A stretch of DNA of 64,000 nt from the NCBI GenBank assembly GCA_013368445.1, contig JAACJO010000021.1:310001-374000 (forward strand), given 5' to 3'. Source of the DNA: Leucocoprinus leucothites. Lineage: Eukaryota > Basidiomycota > Agaricomycetes > Agaricales > Agaricaceae. The position numbers and the translations under genes were made by a program. Shown here in pieces: positions 1-12,975 of the stretch. The notes under the pieces were generated by a model. That model ran no database searches and was not told where the DNA came from. It was given only the letters and a program-made list of their open reading frames with translations. Position 1 is the stretch's first letter. Each line of letters starts with the position of its first letter.

Positions 1-3000
1 GAGTATTGCACACAAAGGTCTTTCCTCTCCCTCCTGCACTGTGGATAAAAAACATTTTCCTTAGTTCCTAGTCAACAGATGCAATTACTGCATCAAACAC
101 AGCAGTCTGCTCTGGATTGAACAATGCATGGTTATCTGCTACTATTCTTCTGAGTGCAGGTTGATCATAGTCAAGCTGCTCATGCAATATGAAGTTAGCA
201 TGAGTATTATGCCATGCTTCACCATTTTCAGGACCTTGTGAAAGTGGCATATTAGGGAACTTGGTCAAGTCCTTTCCAGACTTGTGTATGATTTTGTTGA
301 GCAAATGGAGTCCATAGTCTCAGATTTGTACATCAGTAAATTCTCAATCCTGGTAATGGTTAATATTGCCCAGTCTTTGTCGAACCTTATCACAGATATA
401 AACCTGGAACTTCTTCCACAGTTTTTCAGGTTCAGAAGGTTCACAGTATATCAAGATTACTGCAAATAGAGACTGTAATGCAGAGCCAGTCTTAGTAGCA
501 CTGGCCTCATCCAAGCACTGCTCCCACTCTCCATCATTTTCCAATAGTCCTTGTGCTAAACAGGCATCCTTGAATGTAGGATAGAGCCTGTCTTCAAAAG
601 TCTGCAGAAACTCAAATGATGTTGCACCCAGAACAGCTGTGAGTAAGAGTCTGAGATAGAATCTCTGACCCTGTATAGGAGAAGCAAAATACATTCTTCC
701 AATTGCATATCCTTTTGTACAGGGTGTCCACCTTTTGCTTTTTTTGTTGTAAACAAAGGTGCAAGAGAAGTCTTGATAGAGAATGTTTTGTATAGCTTCA
801 CCATATTACTGGTTAGCCTCAAACCAAGCTGTAAGTGCAGTTTCATGAATATTGTCTCTGGCAAGGACTTCTTCTGCAGTTTTATCTGGATCATAGTAGA
901 TCAACTGCTGGTTGGGCATGTGGATTGGTAAATGATATACAGTGGAAGTTTCACTATGCATAGAAAATTCAAAGATGCACCAATATGCTTCTATTGGAGG
1001 GATATAGCAAGCATCTAGATATTCTTTGATTTCATCTTGCTGCTGATCTCCATGTGCATTAATTTCCAGAGTAGCTTTATCATGGCCTTTATAGATATAC
1101 TTGTGAATATACTTCACAGCTTCCACTAAGGCACAAATTTCAACATTGATATAACATAGGTACTAAGTACATATGTACTTGTTGTATGGTACTACCCAGA
1201 AGCTGTCATAGTTAAAATTGTTTTTGTGGATGGTATGGCCATTTTGTGGATATGCATAGCTAGGGTAGCCATCTTCTCCATATATTGTTGCATCATTGAA
1301 AGGTTTGGGGTACCTTTTGCTGCATTTTCCATCAACCATGCACTTTGCATCTGGATATTCCTCTCCACAGGGGCCATGTAGCATCATTGTTGTGATAACT
1401 TCATGCAGTATAGGCTCCAGGTCTGGATCTGGGAGTGTTGTAGAGACAATTGAGTCACCATGAGCTGCATCTCTGATCTTGTAAGGAGCATCAAGAAATA
1501 TGAGCAGATGCATGTGTGGTAGCCCTCTCTTTTGATACTCTATGGTATGGACTATTGCAGCTGTTGATCCAAAAAGGCCTTCTCTGATTTCTTTGAGGAG
1601 AGCAGATTTCTTTTGCTCAAAAACCCTTGCCACAATATCAGGATGGTCAGAGGCACTTTGCTTTTTTTTGTTAGGGGTTTCATCCTCAAACAGAACTGCT
1701 TGGACTTCTGGCCAGTTTGGATTTGCAGTTATAGTCAAGAAAATGTCTGGCTTGTGGAATGCTCTACAGATTGCCATTAAATCCTGAAATAGCTGTTTCA
1801 TATGACATTCACTTCCTGAGTGGGAAGAGGGCAGGATTATCCTTTGGCCATGGTTCTCAAGAGTAATATTGGCTACATTGTCACCAAGTATAGTATCTTG
1901 AAGACCTTGATAGACATCTGCATGAATTTCCATCTGATGATGTCATATCCAATGCAGATAACTTTGTTCAATAGAGGCCCAGGCATTAACAACATATTGC
2001 TGAAATAACCTGCCAGCCCAAAATAATGGTGACTGCTCCTCTGGATGCTCATGAAAATGATATGCATAATAACACCTTTGCAATACCTTTCCAGAGCAGA
2101 TGTTCCCATTAGGTCCAGGATGTGAAGGTATATCTGTATGCCAGCCATCTTCACCATATGGAAAGAGTAGCACATAGTGCAGAGAGGAGTAAGCAGGATG
2201 GAGGTGGCTAATTCTTTTTAATCCACCACCTCTCAAGCACAAAACAATGTCCCTGTTTTCAGAGTGTTCCTCAGCTCCACTTTCAAGGAGAAGTACAGTA
2301 ATCTCTGTTCCAGTAGGTGCATTATGGCACTGTAGGTCCATTGTATGATCAGCATGTATCCTCAATGATATATCCTGCAAAGCATTTGGTCCTACATATT
2401 GATGCATAATTTCAAATGCTTGCTTATACTATGTAACATAAGGATGAATCTGCATCAACAGAGCCTGCAGCTTAGACATGACAGTTCTGTCTAAGGTCCA
2501 GTTGTTCTACATATGGAAGCCAAGTTGATCATCAGGATCATATATATAGATCTGAGCATACATAGGTGTCCCTCCATCATTGGGTAGGAGAGCACCTGTC
2601 AAGTGATGAAGCTCTCCACTAATTTTAAAGTAATATAGACCTCTAGCTCTTGTGAGAGACTGATCAATAGTAGCACCAAGAGATGTTAATGCCAAGCTTA
2701 CATTGTAGCACCTGATATTTTGCTTAAACTCATCCGACTGTGGCATTTTACCACACATAAACTTTTCGAGATCAAGATGCATAGGATAATAGGCTTGTAG
2801 TTGAACCTGGCCTTGAAGGCAGCATATGTCAAACTTTAGCTCATTATGTGTTGATGATGTTAGCTTTTCTGAATCAAAATGAAGTGCAGAGCATTTTGGA
2901 CAATGAATATTCATAGGCCCCAGATCATGTTGAGGAATTGGCTCTCTATATGGCCTGCAGCCTTTAGGCAGGTTGTGCTGTAAGTTGTCTGGCAAGTGGG

Positions 3001-4066
3001 CTTGGAGAGCAGGTGGGTCAATGGGAGGTAGATTTTGGGTACCATGATTATCATGGTTTTCATCTTTATCCTCTATCCTATATAGATATTGGTTGTGATC
3101 TGGTTCATTGACTGGAATATCATTAATCTGTGCTCCTTGTTGGGCCTGAAACTGGTGAATATTTCTGTGAGCTTCAGGTTCAACATCATCATTAATGCCA
3201 TTGTTTCTATCATCATCCAGCCTTTCATGTTCCCACTCTTAGAGTATTCTCTGGAACTCCTGATCTCTAGTTTGTCTGACTTCTACCTGTAATTGCAGTA
3301 ACTGTGCTTGTGTTAAATGCATCTGCTCTTCTTGTTCTCTCTCTTGTTGATCTCTCTGTTGACTTCTCTGAGTCTGAATTCTCTTAACCTCTCTTGCTCT
3401 CTCTCTGTTTTGCTGGCTTCTTTGAGTTTGAACTCTCTGAAGCTCACCCTCCTGATGGCACCTTTGTTCTTCTAACTGTCTAACCTCAGCTTCTACAGCT
3501 ATGTGCCATGTTTCCTCAATCAGTCTTTGATTGATTGCTTCTTTTCTTTGTCTTTGCTCTTCCAACCTCCAAATAGTCTGTTCATGCTGCACATGCCTCA
3601 CTTCAGCCTGCCTTCTCAGAGATTCCTCTATTTCAGCCAGACGTCTCAAGTCTTGACTATGAGTTAAGTGAGCAATCTGACCCCTATGCAGATTGTTAAG
3701 TGCTGGATTTGCACATCCACTGGATATATCATGCAAAGGTCCCAATGTATGTCTTTGAACAGTGTTGTCTCTCTGGCCTCTCCCTCTCATATTCCTGACT
3801 GGAGCTGCAGGGATATTTTGAAGCAGAGGATTTTGCTGAATAGGATGATCCCAATTAAGAGGCAAACATGTTTCAGGAATTAGACCAAGTAGATAATGCT
3901 GATAAACTCCAGCTGTTGATGGTCCAGCCTGAGGTCCTACTCTAATCTCTGCTGCCAGCTGAAGTCCAGTCACAGATATATGACCTGATCCAGATGCTGT
4001 AGTCTGAGCCTCAAAATTTGGCTGAACAGGAATCTGGAAGTCATGCTGCCGACTTCAATTATGATT
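1..4066 (-). pseudogene. Helitron RepHel transposase (copy A), decayed, 3' truncated
   Basis: Rolling-circle transposase: a HUH endonuclease (Rep) fused to a PIF1-like helicase. In order on the minus strand: a Gln/Glu/Arg-rich coiled coil (about 3700-3240), a CxxC-containing segment with the signature LGPMN..C..C.ALHF (about 2920), the Helitron-like N-terminal region (2400-1950), the HUH motif GLPHMHLLIF (about 1520), the tyrosine motif KYIHKYIYKG (about 1110), a linker, and the helicase Walker A motif GGRGKT at about 20-40, where the window ends. The reading frame is broken by several stops and frame changes (for example near 2480, 1150, 780 and 70). The HUH and tyrosine residues survive, but the broken frame makes activity unlikely. 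An in-frame TGA near 4050 suggests the N-terminus lies further upstream. Confidence 0.85.
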
Positions 4067-5054
4067 ATGATGATCATCAGGATCAGTTATTTGATATTGT
4101 TCTAGTCTATCTGCAGACCATGAGGACTGGCATTCATACTCAGGACTATCAGGGAGTAACATTTCTCGGATTAAGTTATAGTCAGCATCAGTATATGTAG
4201 ATGATTCCAATGACTGACTCACTTGGGAATGATTTAAATTCCACTAACTATGTAGTAATGATATTTGGCAGCTCAATGGACCAACTCAAAGTATAGATCT
4301 ATAAAACCCATTCATTAGTTCATAGTTACACCCTCCAGGTTTATTAAATACACCTACCTTCAGAGTGAATGTAGTGGATGACTGACAATAGGCAAAAGTA
4401 GCCAGTCACAGTAAATGTGATGAATAGGCCAATACTGGACACAGGGACAATAGTAATGTCAATAGATTCAATAGATTCAATGATATGATGTATCACAATA
4501 GTGATATCTGTCCAGCTGTCAGAGGTCACCACTCCCCTGACATAGTAGGGAAAGCCCTCTGGAAGATCCAGAAGCCATCAAAAAGGGCTGAGGCATGAAA
4601 GACCCTGTCCACTAATGTTTCACTGCCAAAACAGGGTCTCAAATACAAACAATTGTTAAAAATCCTCAACAGTGACTATAATTGGTTGAAAACCATATAT
4701 TTCTTGACACAAACACTGAAACCATACTATCTATTACCTATTCTCTCTATAAATGGTGACCATAAAATGTGTTGTTGAGGAGTGAGACAGATGCAAGCCG
4801 AGACACTCAGTTGAAGAAAGAATGGGGAATGTGGGAGTCACATCAATTTCTGCATCATAAAGGCTTTGTTCATCAGCTGGGCAACAGGCATGGGTTGCTG
4901 ACCAATTGCTGACCAATTCTGACTAAGCTGACATAAGCCTGACCAAAAATTTGTAATGCTGACAAATCTGTCCCCTATTATCCCATTCTTTATAGGTAAT
5001 AATACAGATATATAACAACACACTCACATGATCAAGTCCAGTCTTTGGATGTAT
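4067..5054 (-). other. Helitron A 5' non-coding region
   Basis: No gene is recognised here. On the minus strand, positions 5000-4880 carry a cluster of GGTCAG/CTGAC words like those found just inside the 5' ends of D1, D2 and B, which suggests an internal second copy of a Helitron 5' end. The rest is AT-rich, CpG-poor and without open frames worth calling. Confidence 0.4.
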
Positions 5055-5597
5055 GTCACAATCTGCAATCACAACCTTTCCAGTTCAATCTCCAACTACT
5101 CTTTCAACTTCCAATTCCCACAATTTTTATTATCTACTATTTCTATAAATATTTTGCAGCCTGTTTCTGTTCATCATTCTATCTTTTTTTATTTGTGCTC
5201 ATATTCATTTCTGCCATTCCATTTCTGTTTGTTGTTCTCTGTCATATTGCATCTGTCATTGTCTATTTATCTTTCATTTATCTGTTTATTTGTTGATCAT
5301 GCATTGTGAGTTTTGCAATATTTATATGTTATTTGTCCAATTTCATGTTATCTTAAATATGTCACTACTAGCTCATGCATTACCTTTCTGAATATTGACT
5401 AAGATTCCCCTCTGACACTCTGTCCATTATTCCTTCAGTGTTGAATTCCAATTCACACTGCCTGTCATCTTCCTTGTAGACCAAATCAGTGGATATGATA
5501 TCAGAAGGGCATAGCACATATGCTGAAGCCAACAACTGATCTCTCTGTAACTTTTGCATGCTTAGTAATCACCAGTAATTCACAAATCTTGACAATA
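5055..5597 (-). repeat. Dispersed repeat, inverted partner of 8752-9310
   Basis: The reverse complement of this stretch matches 8752-9310 over most of its length. The shared part includes a short coding-like segment containing LVYKxDDRQCELEF. The two copies differ by scattered transitions and small indels. This copy lies inside Helitron A; its partner lies outside Helitron F. It could be a captured gene fragment or part of an unrelated older element. I do not recognise the protein. Confidence 0.6.
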
Positions 5598-5639
5598 TAT
5601 ATAATAAAGAATACACCAACAAAGTCTATCAATTTATTA

Positions 5640-5800
5640 GAATGACATGTGTATACAGATTTCTCACTCTTTGACTCACAAAAGAGCCTCAGAATATCCA
5701 GAAAAGCGAAATATACAGTCTATTTATTTTTTATTTATGGTTTACTCAGAAAGAATCTCACTTCTCAGCCAAGACAGTACCTTAGAAAACACACAAAAGT
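5640..5800 (-). repeat. TTCGCTT/AGGCTC repeat units of Helitron 5' region
   Basis: Minus-strand copies of a unit of about 50 nt that starts with TTTCGCTTTT or TTTCACTTTT, continues through TGAGGCTC and ends in TGAGT plus a splice-donor-like GTGAG. The same units stand at 15674-15823 (B) and 25000-25150 (C), each time between the Helitron 5' end and the RepHel gene. They may be small 5' exons or structured leader elements. Confidence 0.5.
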
Positions 5801-6077
5801 GAAATTGATATCTTAGACACTCAAATGTAAGATGTACAGGTCAAGGGAGATGGTGGTAGAAGGAGAGGAGCATATACAGCCACATAGGCAGCTCCAATAC
5901 ATACCATACCTGAAAAGGTTGAGGGGCATAACTTTAGGGCAGGTGCATTGATGTGTAAATAAGTACCAATGAAAATGGAACAGTAAAAACAGGAGGAGGA
6001 TTGCTTAGTCAAGCTGACCTCAGCAGTTTGTCAGCATGACTAAATCTGACTCAGTGCCATCTTGGGGAATATTGAGA

Positions 6078-8523
6078 TGAGTTTTATCTGAATTTTAAAA
6101 CACAATAATTTCTAAGTCAAATCTCTGTTGTCCACCCAGCACAGATTTTACCTGTGCCTCAGGAGCAGGGGGAGGGATTTTATATAAATCTTGATTTGTG
6201 AGATCACTGGCCTTCCTGTGCCCAACTCATCAAGTGCCCATGTACACAGTGTGTGTATGTATTTTAATTTATATTTGTACACTTAGCAATTGCTTAAGCA
6301 CCTACCACAAAATCCAATTCTTTGTGAAGTTCATTTTATTATAGTACCCAGATTCCCATGCTTATTGTATGATTAAGCACTCATGTGTGCACAATGTTAA
6401 ACCTGAGTTTTGAGTTGGAATAAATTCAAAGCAGGAACTCTGTTTTTGTCCATGCCTTCCAATATAAATTTAAGTTAGCTTGTGAGGTCACTGGTTTTTT
6501 CATGCCCAAGTAGATTTATGTACCCATGCCTGTGTTCATGTGGTGCAGTGGTGGGCACTTTCAATCTAATTTCTCACACTCATCAAGCATTTAAGCACTG
6601 AAGAGGCAGCAATGTGGTTGTTAAGGTAATAAAGAGAAGATAGTCAGATAGCAAATGATAGGTAATAATAATAACAATAACAACTAACACTCCTAAACTC
6701 AATACAAGTTCATGGGGAGGTTAATCAATAAGGAAGGGTGTTTCACAAAAGCGCAAAGATTGATAATGATAGACAATAGGAGTTGTCTATAGACCGGCTT
6801 TGTACTAGAGTGACTAGTTTGTGAAAGGTACTCAACGATCCTTATTATGTAATGTTGCACAACTACAAGTCCCTTAGAATGCAGAAGTGTAATAGACCAA
6901 TATTCGTGAATTGTCACTTTCACTAACACTTGGCACTATCACAATACAACTGATGCTGACTAGCACTACTCCTGGATACTAGATGCAATATACAGCTTAT
7001 AAGTCTTTTCCAGACCTCTTCACACTCTGAACTTATATGAATCTTGCAGCAATGTTCTTTCTCAAAGGGTGTTTTCCAATTCTTTAATGGTCTATGACTG
7101 AAGGATGCTCAATACACTTTTTACTACTCACTCAGATATGTCATGTGGGACAGTCTCTAAGTGTAGCCTTAGCAGGTGAGATTCCTTGCTAGACTATATG
7201 CTCAAGAAAGGTTTATATTGGTTTTGTGAAAGTACTAAAGGAATAATTACATGAATTACACATACACATTGTTGATAATAAAGGGAGATTTATGGAAAGG
7301 AAGATTTATTGAAAGATTGTCCAATAGGAGTATCTCTGGGTTTTCTTTGGGGTTTAAGTGCTGATGCATCCTTTCACAAAGGTGTGCTTACCCCTGCTCA
7401 TCTGATATCATAAGATCTTTATCACTATCATTCAGTGCCCATGCAGAGTTTCTCTGTCTTTCATGAAAGGGTATACTTCTGCTGTAGCACTGTTGGAATG
7501 ATAGGACTTCTGTAAATATGCACAAGTGCCTGCCCAGATCAGAAGGCTAAGCCTTTGATCTCCAATTAGTTAGTCCATCATTGTTCTTTTGAGAAAAGAC
7601 TTTGACCAGATCAATACCCAGGTTACAGGCTAAGATCACAAAGGGTCATAGAGTACACATCCCAACCGTGTTCACTAAGTCTTGACATCATCCCATAGCC
7701 TCTTGTTACTCTTGATCATTAATAGTCATTTCACAAATGTGCTGTGCTTTCATGAGTGTGTGTGTTACACTAGGGTCTTACAGTAGGGTTCCTTAATGTC
7801 TATACAGTCATCCAATATATTGACTATATCATTAAAATTAAGGATTTCATGGCTAATGCCATTTGGGCTGTAACAGCACCCACATGCATGTTGTATGCAG
7901 CTGGAGTGCAACTATTCATCATAATTAAATTTCAAGCTGAGTGCTCAATGGACAAAACAACTATCATGTTTTCCAAGTGTATTTATGAAGACCCTCTCCT
8001 TCCTGTGCACTTCAAGCCCTTCCTTGTGAGTGTTTAGTGATGCCCAACTTGGGTATTTCAGTTAGTTTCCTATGCATAAGTACCCATGTGCATGCACAAT
8101 ATCTCATACAATATGTGGGTTAATAATACACATACAGCCTAGAATCCCTTTGATGAGTTTCTCGCAAATGATGCGCAAATAAGCGCCCATAGATATGCTG
8201 TGATCCAGCTATCAGTAAGCTTCTCATCACACATGATGTGTGTTGAAGCATCCACTTGTGTGCATGTTTTACCCTCAAATGCAAATTTATCACTGGAAGG
8301 CATGCAAAATACCCACCACTGGCTAGTATGCAATGTCCATCCAGTGTTTCAACACTGGTGGCAGCCATTTGGACTGTGGGGAGGCCCCATCACTTACTTT
8401 CACATGCCCAGAAGTAGCACAGCAGTAAGAGTTACTGCCCATTACTGACCAATAATTAGCTAAGCCATTAGATAATCCTGACTAATCTACCTGCTTAGTC
8501 ATTGAGCCAGCATAAAATATAGA
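6078..8523 (-). mobile_element. Helitron F, non-autonomous
   Basis: Read on the minus strand, the element begins at 8523 with TCTATATTTTATGCTGG, the same start as Helitron C at 24627, and it is preceded by an A, as expected for insertion at A/T. It ends at 6078, directly against the 5' TCT of Helitron A, so F and A form a head-to-tail pair. Near the 3' end the minus strand carries a segment (6190-6130) similar to the 3' part of E (around 24320). No RepHel coding is present. One copy of the GCGCTT/AAGCGC motif lies at 8159-8188. The 6.3-8.1 kb interior is AT-rich and shows no gene I can support. Confidence 0.6.
8159..8188 (-). repeat. GGGCGCTT...GCGAGAA palindromic motif (F)
   Basis: Minus-strand copy of the 30-nt Helitron motif: GGGCGCTTATTTGCGC at the start and TTTGCGAGAA at the end. 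It keeps its CpGs in a CpG-poor background. It lies about 340 nt inside the F 5' end. Confidence 0.65.
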
Positions 8524-10484
8524 TTACAAGCTTTTTTACCCATGTCTATGTCATGGGATGTAACACAGTAGTGAAAAATATTTTTTTAACTAAGAACTTT
8601 GGGGTAAATAATGTTTGTAGATATAATAGGAGAAATCTGACTGTAGATGAGTACTCAAATACTTAATAATCCTAATGTTCATGCACTCTTTCCCCTACTG
8701 TACCTCCTTCTTTCAAGTCCTCATGCTTTGGCCAACATTTGACCACTCTGACAACATTGTGAGCATGTCAAGATTTGCAAATTACCAGTGCTTACTAAGC
8801 ACACAAAAGTTACAGAGAGGTCAGTCATTGGCTTCAGCATATGTGTTGTGCCCTTCCAATATTGTGTCAACTGATTTGGTCTACAAGAAAGATGACAGGC
8901 AGTGCGAATTGGAATTCAACACTGAAGGAATAATCAGACAGAGAGTAAGAGTGGAATCTTAGTTGATATTCAGAATGGGTAATATATGAGCTAGTAGTGA
9001 CATATTTAAGATAATGTGAAATTGGACAAATAACATGTAAATATTGTGAAACTCACAATGTGACAATAAATGAATAAACAGATAAATGAAAGGTAAATAG
9101 ACAACGACAGATGTGACACGATGGAGAATGACAAACATAAATGGAATGGTGGAAACAAATATGAGCATAAATGAAAAGATGATAGAATGATGAGTGGAAA
9201 CAGGCTGTAAAATATTTATAGAAATGGTAGGTAGTGGAAAATCCTGGGAATCAGAAATTGAAAGAATAGTCAGAGATCGAATTGGAGAGGTCATGATTGC
9301 AGATCATGACAGAGGATCAAACAGAGCTAGTAAATACAATATCTAAATATCCCTGCACACCTCTCAAGACTTTACCCATCATGGCCTCTACTTATGCTTG
9401 CCATTCTATTCAATTTCCCTTTCTTTCATCAAAAAACCTGTTCATTTCCCTTTAAGGCCTTGCTATGCATATCTTGCACCTGGCATTATGGTTACAGTAC
9501 CACTAAGTCAAAACTTGTCATTCAACTCATGGAAGTTCACATCTTTTGATGTTTGTTTATCTTGTCAATTTCATTCTTCCTCTCCCTCCTCTAAAAATGC
9601 AATAACATTGACATATGTGCTCTGGCTCACTATATATTTTCTTTCATTGCTTAATATAATATTGTAGGATTTATGGACAACAGAGACTCCTCTCTTCACT
9701 TATCTTTCCATCACTAAATAATATTTTGTAGATACTTGTGGGCCATAGATTAAATACTATGATTAGATCTACAATTTTCTTCTGTGAAATCTACCCACAG
9801 GCTCTTCCTATATCCACCTCAGGTCAAAAGTCTAAGTTTTTGTCATTATTCTTATTTTATATCACTCTATGCATCATCACTTCACTCCTCAGTGGTGTCT
9901 TACATTTACACTGAGTCCTCAATTCAATTAAATTTCATTAAACACAACTAATAACATATTATTGAATGTACATACTCAGCTTTGCACCAAACCTGTGTGA
10001 ATGGCTGAGGATTGCCATCCAATCAAAGCCCCCTTTTATAAGTGAGAGAATTAAGAGAATAAAATGTATAGTTATAATGAAAAGGGGAACAGCCAGCATC
10101 TATGCAGGACTATTTAGCCAGTGGGTGTAAGCTGGGCCTACTTTTGGATATGAAGGTGGGAAAGGGGCCAAAGGCCCAATAAAGAGAAACCAAGACAAAA
10201 ATAGAAAACCAGACCAAGACATTGCACCTGGCCAACACATATCTATTTACTTAAGTCAGAAGAAATGACAGACAGGTACTATGATTCCTTTAACTATATT
10301 CCCACTCACCACTGCCACCAACCCCTCACTAATCCTCTCAGAGGCTGGGTAGAGGGCAGGGAAGTGGCTGGATGGAAGCAAAAATGTTGCATCAGGACCA
10401 TCAGAGTCACATCAGAAGCATGGGCATTGAATCAGAGGTGGTGTGATTGGATCAAGGCTTTCACAGAGTTAGAGGCAGAATTGA
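8524..10484. other. Spacer between divergent Helitron arrays
   Basis: The stretch between the minus-strand array (A, F) and the plus-strand array (D1 onward). It includes the inverted partner repeat (8752-9310). The remainder (9310-10484) is AT-rich, CpG-poor and without a gene or RNA I can recognise. Confidence 0.4.
8752..9310 (+). repeat. Dispersed repeat, inverted partner of 5055-5597
   Basis: This copy carries an open stretch at 8675-8962 that encodes a segment with QKLQRGQSLASAYVLCPS and, further on, KKDDRQCELEFNTEGI. The same peptide words can be read from the other copy, with substitutions. It resembles no family I know. A GTAATAT sequence follows the end of the conserved coding-like part, so it could be an exon fragment. 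The two copies, inverted and 3.1 kb apart, do not have clean ends that would mark them as terminal inverted repeats. Confidence 0.5.
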
Positions 10485-12975
10485 TCTAAAAATTACCAGC
10501 AAGCAATTTCTAAGTGAGGGGTGGGTCAGGGGGGGAGGGCCGAAGGCCAGGGGTCTGCTGCCAAAGGCTAGGTAGGGTCCAACTTTCTATGGTCCGGGAG
10601 GTCTAGCAGGGTTTGATTGGTCTAAGTAAGGGACTGATTGGTCTAAACTGGCAGTGAGGTAACCAGGGTCCCCGATAATTACTGGAGAGTGATTTCCGAC
10701 TTTTGTAAGCTTAGTCAGGATTGGTCAGAGCTGACTAAGATTAGTCAGGCTTTGTCAGAACTGACTAATCATGACAAAGTGATGGGCCATTATATTATGG
10801 TGGCTCTGTGTTGGCAGGTGGGAACCCCATCATCACTGGCTGATGGCTGTTGATGGGCATCACTGGAGGTGTTGGCTGGCCTCTGGCAAGTATTGTGTGT
10901 GCTTTCCAGTGCTTAAAGGCGCATTTTAGTGCGGGAAACTGGGTGAGAGGTGGGATGTGTTAGGATTGCACGCATGAACGGGCGCTTAATTGTACGACAA
11001 GCGCGAGAACCTACATGATGCCTAGCTCATAGCTTGGAGCTCTGGGGTAGGGTTTAAGTGTAGGAGAGCCAGAGCTGATAGCTGAGAGAGGGGTGAATAA
11101 CTATATGATGGAGAACTAGCAGAACTACCATAGCTGAGATGTGCTCAGGTTGCGCGCAAACGGGCGCTTAAATGTGCGACAAGCGCGAGAATGTAAATCA
11201 TGGCTGGTGCTACCCTATAGCTGGAAGCTCTAGAGTGAGTTTGAATGCAAGAGACCCTCCAGTGGCTGTTTGATGTCACAATGCCAGTGCTGATAGCTGA
11301 GAGAAGGCTGTCCTCAACCCAGGTTGAGTAAATATATCATGGGAAACTGGCTCAGAACTGGATAGCTGAGATATATTGTGTGGTAATGCATCAGGAAAAA
11401 GCTCTTGCCATTCTGGGCAGCATTGAATGCGTGACTGCCTTTGTAAGCAACCAAAGTGAGCAAGACAGCCAAAGCTCCCAAAGCTACAATAAATGGCATA
11501 GGTAAATGCTCGGCTAATGCTCGCTGTCGTCGAGCACCTCAGTCCTACTGACAACATTCCCTAGAGAATTGGATGTTTGAGCATGCTAGATAAATTTATG
11601 TTCAGACCAAAATAATCACCTACAAGTCTTCACACAGATACATTTGAGCAACCTCAGTGAGGCTGAGAGAGGTATGAATGTATATTTGTGAATCGTTGAC
11701 GGCAACCCAAAGGTAAACTTAATGACAAAGAACACTACAAATGCGCATATATTTGGTGTTTGTAACATCATAAAGGGGGGCAACTCAGGTTATTAAAAGT
11801 TTTGAGTCCCCCAAAGCTACAAAAGCTATAGATGCCAATGGTAAGGTGTTTGAGAATGCTAGAGCACCGAAAGCTCTGAATGTGGATGTCAAGTGATGTC
11901 AGAAATGTCGAAGCGGCAAAAGCATCCCAAAAAGGCAGGAGCTTTTTCCTGATGTGGGGCACTTACTTATGTGACAAGCACAAGAATCTGGATGATGGCT
12001 GGCATTAACTCATAGCTTGGAGCTCTGGGATGGCTTCTGATAGCTGAGAGAAGGTTGGCCTCAACTCAGGCTAAATAAATATATTATGGTCTAGCTCAAA
12101 ACTGGCAGAACTATTATAGAGATGTACTGATATTGTGTATGAATGGGTGCTTGAATGCGTGACAAGTGCTCTAATCTGGCTCATGGCTGATGCTTCTGGG
12201 TAGAATTAAAATCCCTCACTGGGAAACACTTAGCCTGGTAGAGATCAGTTGTAGTTTAGACATGGCTGGGGAATTAATGTTGGTATCTAGAGGTAGAGAA
12301 GCTCAAACTCAGAGTTTGAGTACAGATTATAAAGTATATAGATATCTAAGTCAAGAGCTGAGGGTGAATTTATTGGACTTCCAATGTCTGAAATAATTGA
12401 TGTAGGAGGCGCTGATGTCAACTGGATAGCTGAGCTGGCTGTTGACAGTTGACTTACATCTCAGCCTCAACTACTGTGTGACCTGAGTATTAGATGAGGA
12501 GGACAAGGGTGAGGGAGAGTAGAGATCAGATAGAATGCAGAATGCATAACTGAGTTGAATACCAGGCAGAGAAAATAGAGTACAAAGAATGTTTGCTAAA
12601 CCTAAGATAAAATTCAAGTACAAGGATATTTACTAAGTCTGGTAACATATTTGAGAAACCTTTCAAGGCATGGGCAAAGTCCATGCTGGATGGACAATTG
12701 TGGTTTTACTTAGGAGTTGTATTGAAAGAGCTCAATGTAGAGTGAGCATAGTAGTATTGGAGTGTAAAGAAGAGGAGTACAGAAATGCTGACTACAAATT
12801 TATATACCATAGAAGCAATAGACTAAATTCAAACTCAGAATAAATCACAAGGATAATCTAACAAGTTATATTTACAACAATATTCATAGAGTGTGACTAT
12901 GAATTAGATTGTGCTTTGAAACACAGATTTACCATTGCAGTTCACAGCATGCCAAAGGTACACAAAACAACCTCA
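10485..12975 (+). mobile_element. Helitron D1, non-autonomous
   Basis: The element starts with TCTAAAAATTACC after an A and ends at 12975, just before the identical start of D2. Its 3' end carries the segment shared with D2 and B (GAATTAGATTGTG..AAACACAG), then a GTGCC..GGCAC-type hairpin (decayed here: ATGCCAAAGGTAC), then ACAAAACAACCTCA. It has no RepHel coding. Its middle is made of units of about 190 bp, each with the GGGCGCTT motif (10980, 11162, 11957, 12145). It shares both ends with autonomous copy B, so B-type enzyme could have mobilised it. Confidence 0.7.
10930..12200 (+). repeat. About 190-bp repeat units with palindromic motif (D1)
   Basis: Motif copies lie at 10980-11009, 11162-11191, 11957-11986 and 12145-12174. 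Each has GGGCGCTTAA (or GGGCACTTA) at its start and GACAAGCGCGAGAA (or a decayed form) at its end, so GCGCTT can pair with AAGCGC across a loop of about 11 nt. The DNA between motifs is also related: each unit has words such as AGCTTGGAGCTCTGG and GAGCTGATAGCTGAGAG. Adjacent copies are 182 and 188 bp apart. A stretch of unrelated sequence (about 11560-11940) separates the two pairs. Confidence 0.75.

Larger units (their letters stand above)
1..6077 (-). mobile_element. Helitron A (autonomous type), truncated by window edge
   Basis: Element read on the minus strand. Its 5' terminus is placed at 6077, where the minus strand reads TCTCAATATTCCCC, the same start as Helitron E at 22719. The next bases on the minus strand are rich in GACTAA/TCAGC words, as at the other Helitron 5' ends. 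Its RepHel gene occupies about 4066 to 1 and continues past the window edge, so the 3' hairpin end is not visible. The sequence is poor in CpG and holds stops that look like CGA to TGA and CAG to TAG changes, so it is an old copy. The 5' boundary is inferred from comparison with the other copies, not from an empty site. Confidence 0.75.

Noticed and set aside
5028..9312. The 5.05-5.6 and 8.75-9.3 kb copies as terminal inverted repeats of one DNA transposon
   Set aside because: No target-site duplication or clean ends were found, the Helitron F/A junction lies between them, and no transposase is encoded inside.
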